Positions 1 through 5,046 of a stretch of DNA of 5,079 nt are shown here, one piece after another (positions within the stretch are counted from its first letter, which is position 1; each line of letters begins with the position of its first letter). Origin of the DNA: Desulfobacterales bacterium HSG17. GTDB lineage: Bacteria > Desulfobacterota > Desulfobacteria > Desulfobacterales > Desulfococcaceae. The DNA lies in NCBI GenBank assembly GCA_030377945.1, contig JAUCGD010000246.1, forward strand, positions 1 through 5,079, written 5' to 3'. Under the pieces are notes generated by a model. The model ran no database searches. It saw only the letters and a program-made list of their open reading frames with translations, and was not told the DNA's origin. The position numbers and the translations under genes were made by a program.

Positions 1-87
1 AATATAATACCACTCAATTCCTTGATAGTAAAGAGTTTAGATGTATTTTATTGAGGTAATATGAAAGTATGTGAAAAGTAATAAAAC

Positions 88-146
88 GGATTCAAAATCC
101 TCCGAGCTTTATGCTCTTGCGAGTTCAAGTCTCGCCTCCGGTACCA
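88..146 (+). tRNA. 3' half of a tRNA-Leu(CAA) gene, probable attachment-site core
   Basis: The stretch reads as a class II tRNA from the 5' side of the anticodon stem to the encoded CCA. The anticodon loop TTCAAAA (91-97) carries anticodon CAA (93-95) for UUG leucine codons. A long variable arm follows (GAGC 104-107 with GCTC 113-116). The T arm has stem GCGAG/CTCGC around TTCAAGT (119-135), then the acceptor strand CTCCGGT (136-142), A143 and CCA (144-146). No D arm or 5' acceptor strand precedes it. Pairing of the anticodon stem also fails at its outer two positions, so tRNA identity starts near base 88 and the gene cannot give a working tRNA. The adjacent tyrosine integrase suggests this is an att core: such elements commonly recombine within the 3' half of a tRNA gene. 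Bases 1-87 upstream are AT-rich, without a gene or tRNA 5' half. Confidence 0.85.
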
Positions 147-154
147 ACAATATC

Positions 155-191
155 AAGGCTTTTAGCGTTTTCGTTGAAAGCTTTTTTATTT
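155..191 (+). terminator. Rho-independent terminator behind the tRNA-Leu 3' half
   Basis: Bases 155-167 pair with 172-184 in a 13-bp stem that includes three G-T wobbles. The loop is TTTT (168-171), and a T-rich tract (182-191) follows. It lies nine bases after the tRNA CCA and suits termination of a plus-strand tRNA transcript, so it was probably carried along with the tRNA 3' half. The integrase stop codon (186-188, minus strand) falls inside the T tract. On the minus strand the hairpin has no T run after it, so it is a poor terminator for the integrase. Confidence 0.7.
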
Positions 192-1097
192 ACTGGAGAT
201 GCCTTGGTCAACGTTTTGGTCAACACTTTCCAAAAAATCAGCTAATTTCTTAATACCTTTTTTCATATCAACTTCGTCTATAGTATTATATCTATCAAAC
301 ATTGCCCGAGTAACATGACCTGTTATTTCCATTATCACAGATTCAGCAACACCCGCTTTGCGCATATTGGTGTTAAAAGTATGCCTTAAATCATGAAAAA
401 TAAAGCCGTCTTTAACTTTTTGACCATAAACAATACCAGACTTTACACAAGCTTTACTTAATCCAGTCCTGATGTCTTTTATTGATTTACCACTGTATAG
501 AAATACATGATTATTATGCAGTCCTCTTGGAATACTTTTAAAATACTCTAATAATTTTGTATTAATTGGAATAATCCGGGCTTCCTTGTCTTTTGTATCT
601 GGTGCTTCAAGATAAATAAATCTTTTTTTGATATCAACTTTATCCCATGTTAAAGATAAAATTTCATCAAGTCTCATGCCTGTATAATAACCTGTTGCAA
701 TAATAGGTTTCAAATGAATAGGTAGACACTGCACTAATGATAAAAATTCTTCATGGGACAATATTCTTTTTCTGGCGTTGGCTCTGCTATTTTTTAACAA
801 TCTCTTTACCCTTGTGAATGGCTTTAAAGTATCTCCACTGACTTTATCATTTTCAAAAGCACGTTTTAACATAGTTCTTGCTGCTCCAATGTGTTTGTCA
901 ATATATGAATCTGCATATCCTTTGCTTTTAGTCTTGATTTGATATTCTTTAATATTTTCAGATGAAATTTCATTAATAAGAGTATTTCCAAAAACATCAT
1001 TAAAGCTGTTCAGATTATTTTTAAGGTCTTTATAATATGCCAATGCCATAATTGAAGTCAGTCCAAGATACCAATCTGATAGCTCTTTGAATGTCAT
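186..1097 (-). CDS. Tyrosine recombinase/integrase lacking its N-terminal arm-binding domain
   Basis: This is a site-specific integrase of the tyrosine recombinase (phage integrase) family, which cuts and rejoins DNA at att sites through a covalent phosphotyrosine. The 303 residues contain the SAM-like core-binding domain (about 1-100) and the catalytic domain (about 110-290). All expected catalytic residues are visible: R142 in TGMRLDE, a beta-hairpin lysine near K169/K171, H235 and R238 in HDLRHT, H261 in TGH, and nucleophile Y270 in RYN. The MTFKEL start is where related integrases of about 370-400 residues enter the core-binding domain, so roughly 70-80 N-terminal residues are missing. 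The frame is open upstream only to a TAA at 1131-1133, and no Shine-Dalgarno precedes the ATG. The 3' end abuts the tRNA-Leu fragment, the usual int-att order. It is probably a remnant; arm-site binding should be lost even if the catalytic part is made. Confidence 0.85.
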   Translation of the reverse strand: MTFKELSDWYLGLTSIMALAYYKDLKNNLNSFNDVFGNTLINEISSENIKEYQIKTKSKGYADSYIDKHIGAARTMLKRAFENDKVSGDTLKPFTRVKRLLKNSRANARKRILSHEEFLSLVQCLPIHLKPIIATGYYTGMRLDEILSLTWDKVDIKKRFIYLEAPDTKDKEARIIPINTKLLEYFKSIPRGLHNNHVFLYSGKSIKDIRTGLSKACVKSGIVYGQKVKDGFIFHDLRHTFNTNMRKAGVAESVIMEITGHVTRAMFDRYNTIDEVDMKKGIKKLADFLESVDQNVDQGISSK

Positions 1098-1116
1098 TTT
1101 CGTTGTGGCTATTTTT

Positions 1117-2160
1117 TTAAGAATATCTTTTTAGTACAGGAACGTCTGGTTCATCTACTGCCAAAACTGCCAAAAGGTCAGCTTTAGAATCATTCTTGAG
1201 TTTTTTTCTTGCTTCTTTTTCAGCAGCTTCTTTTTTTAGTTTTGCGACTAATTGTTCTTTCTCGAACAAATCTTCAAAATCCTGATATTGATCTTGTGCT
1301 TCTGCTGCCAATCTTTTTATTGGTGCAAGAGCTTGTTCAAGAGCAGGTGATTTTAACAACCCAGGTCTTCCCACTATCATTGTCCACTGGTTGGGAATAA
1401 CCGTCCAGTCGGTTTTAGCTTGTGGTCTTATTCCAACTTTTCTGCCAATCAACGAACCCAGAATTGCAATAACACCAACTGCAACATAATCAGGAGGACA
1501 TTGAACTCTTTCACAAATATCCTGAACCCATGGCTGTAATTTTTCAGGAAGTAAGGCAAAGTCAAAAGGTATGACCGGGAGAAGTTCATCAGGTAGAGGC
1601 TCCGGATCTCTTTTGGAATTAAAATCTTCACCAGTTCCAACCTCATACTTCCATGCCTGTTTTAATTTCTTTCTCGCCTGATCTTCAGGAAAAGGTGGGG
1701 TACACGCTGCTGCTGCATGTTGTATCAGCACCAAAGATTCTGATAAATGCATATTCCTTGCCCTGTAGCTACAGGCTAATTTAAAAATTTTTTGATCCCG
1801 TTCACCTTCCTGCACACCGTTTATAATCGAATCAACATCGTAACCTGGGCTGTCAGTTCGATGATCTTTTTGCATAAGAAGATCAACAATTCCCTGCGGT
1901 ATGGGTTCAAGCTCAAACCGCCAATCATCCATGTCAGTTGGGTTGTCACCAATCCAGTTATACTGTTTACCTGTTTTGTGAATAGAAGGCGGTGCCACAA
2001 CATAACCACCATCGGTTCTAACATCAGCATCAATCGGTTGACCGTTCCGATCTTTCACTCTGACACTATTTCGCAGTCCATTTTGATATTTAAGATAGAC
2101 ATGCGAGCCTTTGGCTGTTTCAACTATAAAGGTGGTCGCCAATGTTTCGCCTGCAGACAC
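1117..2160 (-). pseudogene. Primase-polymerase/DUF3987 replication protein fragment, truncated at both ends
   Basis: This is the middle part of a mobile-element replication protein of the prim-pol plus helicase-like type, which primes and drives replication of plasmids, phages or satellites. Residues 1-95 match the end of a bifunctional primase/polymerase domain, with DVRTDGGYVVAPPSIH (residues 46-61) as its signature. Residues about 105-172 look like the PriCT_1 primase C-terminal domain. From about 190 it resembles DUF3987, with a Walker A-like GRPGLLKS at 264-271 and a charged helical stretch at 285-325. The N-terminal 90 or so residues, including the polymerase acidic residues, are absent: the frame begins at the insertion sequence, with a TAA a few codons upstream of the GTG at 2160. 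The C-terminus stops at VLKRYS where DUF3987 proteins continue for several hundred residues. The stop is 19 bases from the integrase ATG, so a deletion probably joined the two remnants. It overlaps the transposase frame by 37 bases and is presumably non-functional. Confidence 0.8.
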
Positions 2161-3581
2161 CTCAAGCTGATCTTTTGCCCCTGGACTAAAGGCATATCTT
2201 TATCAAATACGATATCCAATGCATTTACATCCCTCCATTTTTCACGCAGTTTCGGCCAGGTCATTAAATAATATTGACCTCGACCTTTCATGCTACTCTT
2301 TTTACCTCGCAAACTTTTAGGTAAATATGTTTGAGAAGTTCGCATCATGCCTATTGCCATACGCACAAATCGTCTGCCCATACCAAAATCTGCATGTTGT
2401 CCTTGTGTATCACGTCTCTTGTAATCCAACATCAAATCTTCTGGTCCGTGTAAACCCATGTGGGAGGCTGACTGAACAACATAGTCTTTCAGGATACGAT
2501 TGCAACGCTTTCCAACTTTTTTAGTTTGGAGTTTTCCTTGGATTCCACCGGTTTGTTTAACTCTTGGAATGATACCGGAATATGAAACCAAATTACTTAA
2601 AGATTTCTGTTTATTGGGATCGCCAATTTCAGCACATACACCAGCTGCTAAAACAATTCCAATACCTCTGATGCTGGTTAAGAACGCTCCCTGGGTTTGG
2701 GCTAAACTTTCAGCAACCTCCTTCTTCAATTGTTCAGTGCTTTCTTGTAGGCAATTAAGAAGTTTAACTTGTTGTTTCAATGAAATTTGTAATGTAACAA
2801 GATGAGTTTTTTGTGGTTTGAGAACCTGGGCAGCATACTGTTGAAGTTTTTTAGCACAATTATCTGGTTGATGAATTGCACAGCGAGTGAGGAGTTTAGT
2901 CAATGTAGAACGTCTACGTCTTAGGATTTGATGTATACTGAATCGATCTTCCATCAGTAGTAAGGAGCATTGTGAAAATGGTATAACTCCGCTATTTTTT
3001 TCGTTTAAAAAACCAGGAAAAATTTGATCAACAATGGTATGAATTCTATTTTTTACTCCGGTTGTCATATTGACTATTTTCCGTCTTTGCCGTACAAGTG
3101 TCCGTAAATTCAAATAACCCCCTGATTGAGCCGGAGCGCAGTTACCTCTGCAACTGAGAATCATTTTACAAATCCCCATTAAATCTATACGATCAGTGCT
3201 TGCCTGCATATTTTCACGCTGTGTTTTTGCATCATGGGCGTTTACTCCTGCCACCAGCCAATTTTCCGAACGTAAAGTTGATACAAAATTGTCAGTATAA
3301 GACCCGCAGTCTTCACCTCCAAAAACAATATGTTGTGGGCTAATTCCATGATACTGGCAAGATTTTTTTACTTGATCAATCAAATAATTCTTACCTTCCG
3401 GTGAATTTTTTACCGAAAATGGTTTTCGAATAATTCTCCCATTTCCATCACAAAGCATGGCTAGATGATCTTTTTTCGCATAGTCAATTGGAATACACAT
3501 CACTTTGGATCTGTCTTTTGCTCTCTCGAACAAAGATAGGATTTCTTGACTTTGATTTTGAAAAACATTACGTTTTTTCAT
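2124..3581 (-). CDS. IS110-family DEDD transposase
   Basis: This is the recombinase of an IS110-family insertion sequence, in which a RuvC-like DEDD domain and a C-terminal Transposase_20 domain act together, guided in studied members by an element-encoded bridge RNA. The DEDD residues are visible at D33 (IDYAKKD), E90 (GGED), and D130 and D133 (STDRID). A helical linker follows (about 160-295), then the Transposase_20 core (SIRGIGIVLAAG at 303-314, GIIPRVKQTGG at 336-346). The family's catalytic serine in a QSG motif appears here as threonine T344. At 485 residues it is long for the family. Part of the excess is probably read-through, since the last 20 or so codons (after about MPLVQ, 463-467) seem to lie in primase DNA read out of frame. 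The ATG at 3581 is supported by GGGAG at 3593-3589, seven bases upstream and inside an inverted repeat. No frameshift or internal stop is seen, so the copy may be functional. Confidence 0.92.
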   Translation of the reverse strand: MKKRNVFQNQSQEILSLFERAKDRSKVMCIPIDYAKKDHLAMLCDGNGRIIRKPFSVKNSPEGKNYLIDQVKKSCQYHGISPQHIVFGGEDCGSYTDNFVSTLRSENWLVAGVNAHDAKTQRENMQASTDRIDLMGICKMILSCRGNCAPAQSGGYLNLRTLVRQRRKIVNMTTGVKNRIHTIVDQIFPGFLNEKNSGVIPFSQCSLLLMEDRFSIHQILRRRRSTLTKLLTRCAIHQPDNCAKKLQQYAAQVLKPQKTHLVTLQISLKQQVKLLNCLQESTEQLKKEVAESLAQTQGAFLTSIRGIGIVLAAGVCAEIGDPNKQKSLSNLVSYSGIIPRVKQTGGIQGKLQTKKVGKRCNRILKDYVVQSASHMGLHGPEDLMLDYKRRDTQGQHADFGMGRRFVRMAIGMMRTSQTYLPKSLRGKKSSMKGRGQYYLMTWPKLREKWRDVNALDIVFDKDMPLVQGQKISLRCLQAKHWRPPL

Positions 3582-3582
3582 A

Positions 3583-3688
3583 GTGAAGCTCCCTATAACA
3601 TTTCAACTGCTTCATTGCAGATTGATCATTAACAATATCACTAAATATCACCATTTAGATGGTACATTTTGTTTATGGGGAGCTTCAC
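3583..3688 (-). promoter_or_regulatory. Inverted repeat that buries the transposase ribosome binding site
   Basis: Bases 3583-3598 (GTGAAGCTCCCTATAA) are complementary to 3673-3688, giving 15 pairs in 16 positions around a loop of about 74 bases. The transposase Shine-Dalgarno GGGAG (minus strand 3593-3589) lies wholly inside this stem, seven bases before the ATG at 3581. Any transcript starting upstream of 3688 could fold so that the site is hidden. Several other IS families use such hairpins to prevent transposase translation from outside transcripts, and that is the inferred role here. The loop holds smaller hairpins (ACCAT/ATGGT at 3650-3663, CTGC/GCAG at 3607-3620) and a tandem GTGATATT repeat (minus strand, 3651-3634, period 10). 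The domain could alternatively be the 3' part of the bridge RNA. Confidence 0.55.
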
Positions 3689-3709
3689 CTTTTTAAAATA
3701 TAAATAATT

Positions 3710-3747
3710 CAGTTTTCAGCTTAGATTATGTTGAAAAAGCAAAACTG
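3710..3747. repeat. Bulged hairpin between the two larger IS leader stems
   Basis: CAGTTTT (3710-3716) pairs with AAAACTG (3741-3747). After a two-base CA bulge, GCTT (3719-3722) pairs with the AAGC ending at 3740, leaving a 14-base loop. It lies immediately beside the 3754-3829 hairpin, which supports one continuous structured RNA rather than isolated repeats. Confidence 0.65.
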
Positions 3748-3753
3748 TTTTCC

Positions 3754-3829
3754 CCAGAATAATTGAGCTATGAATGTGTGTGAGTGAGATTAAAAAACTC
3801 TCACAAATTCACAACATCAATCATTCTGG
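3754..3829. repeat. Long imperfect inverted repeat upstream of the transposase
   Basis: The outer arms are 3754-3766 and 3817-3829, complementary at 12 of 13 positions. Inside them, TGTGA (3779-3783) pairs with TCACA (3809-3813), and GTGAGA (3784-3789) pairs with TCTCAC (3799-3804). The whole 76-base segment can fold as one hairpin with two internal loops, a shape like that of a guide-RNA binding loop. Confidence 0.75.
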
Positions 3830-4020
3830 AAGGTACCAGTTGAATATGAAGTCTTAAATTCTATTCAGTGTACCAATTTATACATCATAGCATCAGCCTT
3901 TTTCCACGCTCGTATGTAAAAAGCTAGGCACAACTCCCTTTAAATAATAATTCTATGCAATGTCAGGCACAAAAAAACTTGAATATGGCAAATAAAATGG
4001 GGGTTTTGTAATATAAAACC

Positions 4021-4134
4021 TCAATCATGCCTTGAAGCCGTTTCTGAAACTGCCACCTTAGTGCCAAAGCCTTCACAGTTCTCCTGCAAACCATTATTCC
4101 ACCTGAATCAGAAATTACCTCAGCAAGTTTGTTT
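4021..4134 (-). pseudogene. Possible remnant of a sigma-54 (RpoN) C-terminal end; very uncertain
   Basis: A minus-strand frame without a start reads KLAEVISDSGGIMVCRRTV, entered after a TAA at about 4140. Sigma-54 factors end in a helix-turn-helix followed by the RpoN box (ARRTVAKYRE), and the run GIMV-RRTV agrees well. Agreement stops right after RRTV. A one-base shift then gives a short frame ending TASRHD and a stop, as a decayed C-terminus might. No recognisable sigma-54 sequence lies upstream at 4141-4300. The plus strand is also open across the same bases (about 3983-4216, ending QFSRQANSN, with no good start), so the match could be chance. No intact gene is present in either direction. 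Confidence 0.2.
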
Positions 4135-4143
4135 TTCAGGTGG
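4099..4143. repeat. Inverted repeat CCACCTGAA/TTCAGGTGG
   Basis: CCACCTGAA (4099-4107) and TTCAGGTGG (4135-4143) are perfect 9-bp complements 27 bases apart. It is not followed by a T tract on either strand, so it does not read as a terminator. It marks the left side of the repeat-rich zone; function unknown. Confidence 0.5.
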
Positions 4144-4169
4144 AGTTAAAAAAGAATTTAAAAGAAAAT

Positions 4170-4286
4170 GGGGAGATGCGTTAAAGCAATTTTCCCGCCA
4201 GGCAAACAGCAACTAAGAAATTAAAAAGCAATTTCTAAGTTTCTGTAGAGCCTATCATGAAACCTGCAAAGCAACGCATCCTCCCC
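4170..4286. repeat. Inverted repeat GGGGAGATGCGTT/AACGCATCCTCCCC with an inner hairpin
   Basis: GGGGAGATGCGTT (4170-4182) is complementary to 4273-4286 over 13 bases with one bulged base. Inside it, 4212-4222 pairs with 4230-4240 (11 positions, one A-A mismatch) around loop AAAAAGC. The segment can thus fold as a closed domain of about 117 bases. It resembles a structured RNA domain or the ends of a small non-autonomous element more than coding DNA. No gene is seen in it. Confidence 0.6.
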
Positions 4287-4344
4287 GCCTATGTCTTCGA
4301 CGACAGCTACGCTGGTATAATTACGCTCTAATGAGCGTTTCTGC

Positions 4345-4488
4345 ATGTCAAATAAAAGTATTACATAATATGTGTTATACGACATTCCAAGAGCTTCTAA
4401 GTCGCTGCTATGGCAGCGACAAGAACCTCTAAATGATGTCCTATAACAGATATTGATGTACTTGCCCTGCGGGAACTTTTTTTGACAT
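4345..4488. repeat. Imperfect palindrome of about 144 bp with a perfect GC-rich tip
   Basis: The tip GTCGCTGC (4401-4408) and GCAGCGAC (4413-4420) is perfect around a four-base TATG loop. Outward the arms keep pairing through TTCT/AGAA, AGAG/CTCT, GACAT/ATGTC (4381-4385 with 4436-4440), GTTATA/TATAAC (4374-4379 with 4442-4447) and AAGTA/TACTT (4356-4360 with 4459-4463). After a side hairpin CCCTGCGGG on the right arm, they pair again at ATGTCAAA/TTTGACAT (4345-4352 with 4481-4488). Mismatches are scattered through both arms, as in an old palindrome or a selected RNA stem. Long arms closing on each other suggest a MITE-like element or a structured RNA; no transposase accompanies it. Confidence 0.65.
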
Positions 4489-4654
4489 ATATTGCGGATG
4501 AAACCGCTTGTCAGATGTGTATGGAACAATTTGTCAGGGTCTGCCAGATAAAGCTTTTTGATAGCTCTCTGATAAATTGCCATACGGCCAGGATCACGCT
4601 GCTGCTCTCACGAGTCCTGAAAAAGCGACTCATGGGGTCAGACTGCGTATTATT

Positions 4655-4674
4655 GCGGGACGAAGCCCGTTTTT
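4655..4674 (+). terminator. Terminator-like hairpin closing the structured zone
   Basis: CGGG (4656-4659) pairs with CCCG (4666-4669), and G4655-T4670 adds a wobble pair. The loop is ACGAAG, and five T residues follow (4670-4674). The stem is short but GC-rich and is followed directly by the T run, so it fits Rho-independent termination on the plus strand only. No gene lies immediately upstream on that strand, which makes a non-coding transcript a reasonable source. Confidence 0.45.
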
Positions 4675-4680
4675 AATAAG

Positions 4681-5046
4681 GATTAAGCACCAGTTATAGA
4701 TCCAGATTAACTGGATTTATAGAACTCTTTCAGAGGGAGTGGTTGAAAAGCTAATTTATATATACAAAAGGAGTTTTAAAATTTTATCAGGTTTCAAAAA
4801 TTTAGCATTTGAAAATGTTTTAAAAGTGTTACAGTAGCAGCTTCGCAGCCTGGAACCCTGAAAAAGCATAAGATACTAGATATAGTAGCTCTCAAATCTC
4901 TTCAGGCCTGAGCCCTATTAATAATAGTGTTGACCTTTAAATACTGCATTTTGATACTTCCGGATTTGGAATAGTCCTCACCGAAAAACATCAAAGATAC
5001 CAATACAAATTAAAACTATTTTTTTATAAAATTTGAAGTCATATTT
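4681..5046. other. AT-rich intergenic DNA without a gene
   Basis: No coding frame is convincing here. Two mutually exclusive small hairpins overlap at 4690-4716 (CCAGTTA/TAACTGG or ATCCAG/CTGGAT). TTTCAAA/TTTGAAA (4792-4814) and the 10-bp palindrome TCAGGCCTGA (4902-4911) are also present. AAAGGAG at about 4766 looks like a Shine-Dalgarno but has no ATG, GTG or TTG at a suitable distance. Confidence 0.5.
4930..4958 (+). promoter_or_regulatory. Sigma-70-like promoter candidate
   Basis: TTGACC (4930-4935, five of six to the -35 consensus) is separated by exactly 17 bases from GATACT (4953-4958, four of six to the -10 consensus). It points toward the ATG at 5047. In AT-rich DNA such matches arise by chance, so support is modest. 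Confidence 0.3.

Larger units (their letters stand above)
2170..3874 (-). mobile_element. IS110-family insertion sequence (approximate ends)
   Basis: The element consists of the transposase gene plus a structured leader. Exact ends cannot be set from one copy, because IS110-group elements usually lack terminal inverted repeats and make no clear target duplication. The right end must lie near 2140-2190, where the transposase frame passes into primase sequence. The left end is at or beyond 3691, and the run of hairpins suggests it reaches at least 3874. The insertion lies in a primase-polymerase gene, but no primase N-terminal coding sequence follows the left end: all three minus frames of 3841-3900 hold stops. 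The flank was therefore deleted or rearranged after insertion, or the element arrived by recombination between IS copies. Confidence 0.7.
3583..3874 (-). ncRNA. Candidate IS110 bridge (guide) RNA region in the transposase leader
   Basis: IS110-group elements encode a bridge RNA in the non-coding DNA just upstream of the recombinase gene, on the same strand, with internal loops that pair with target and donor DNA. This stretch has the matching position, strand and character. Read along the minus strand it holds four stem-loops in series. The first (3874-3832) pairs GGTAC/GTACC and TGAATA/TATTCA. The second (3829-3754) has a 13-position outer stem, CCAGAATGATTGA with TCAATTATTCTGG, whose only deviation is a G-U wobble in the minus-strand RNA, plus inner GTGAGA/TCTCAC pairs. 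The third (3747-3710) pairs CAGTTTT/AAAACTG and GCTT/AAGC around a 14-base loop. The fourth (3688-3583) surrounds the ribosome binding site. I could not assign guide loops because the element ends are unknown. The RNA role is inferred from family knowledge; the stems are seen directly. Confidence 0.45.
4290..4680 (+). other. Gene-free structured zone, possible non-coding RNA
   Basis: Beyond the large palindrome this zone holds further compact stems: CAGC/GCTG near 4305, ACGCTC-TAAT-GAGCGT (4323-4338), GCGG-ATGAAA-CCGC (4494-4507) and GAGTC/GACTC (4612-4631). It ends in a terminator-like hairpin at 4655. Open frames crossing it (minus 4583-4221, plus 4482-4676) lack ribosome binding sites and known motifs, and they run through the hairpins, so I do not treat them as genes. 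A plus-strand RNA ending at about 4675 would explain both the stems and the terminator, but I see no clear promoter at its left side. Confidence 0.35.

Noticed and set aside
71..253. Plus-strand open frame of 60 codons across the tRNA fragment
   Set aside because: It reads through the tRNA-Leu 3' half, its terminator and the integrase 3' end, so it is a shadow frame.
1098..1133. Programmed frameshift joining primase and integrase through the seven-A run
   Set aside because: The primase stop codon precedes the A run on the minus strand, and neither protein is complete at the junction. A deletion scar explains it better.
1792..2271. Plus-strand open frame of 159 codons opposite the primase and transposase genes
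   Set aside because: It is antisense to a region with clear prim-pol and PriCT homology on the minus strand, has no family motif, and spans the IS/primase junction.
4221..4583. Minus-strand open frame of 120 codons (MAIYQRAIKK...)
   Set aside because: It has no ribosome binding site and no recognisable motif, and it runs straight through the large palindrome. Its residues such as GSCRCHSSD are simply the translated hairpin tip. Probably chance.
4482..4676. Plus-strand open frame of 64 codons ending RDEARF
   Set aside because: It overlaps several hairpins and its stop lies within the terminator-like T tract. It has no Shine-Dalgarno and resembles no protein I know.
3583..4680. CRISPR array, retron or diversity-generating element as explanation for the repeats
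   Set aside because: There are no regularly spaced direct repeats with unique spacers, and no reverse transcriptase or template/variable repeat pair. The signal is inverted, not direct, repetition.
4616..4867. Direct repeat CCTGAAAAAGC (4616-4626 and 4857-4867)
   Set aside because: An 11-base, partly A-run repeat is not enough to call an attachment site or element end. No other sequence around the two copies matches.
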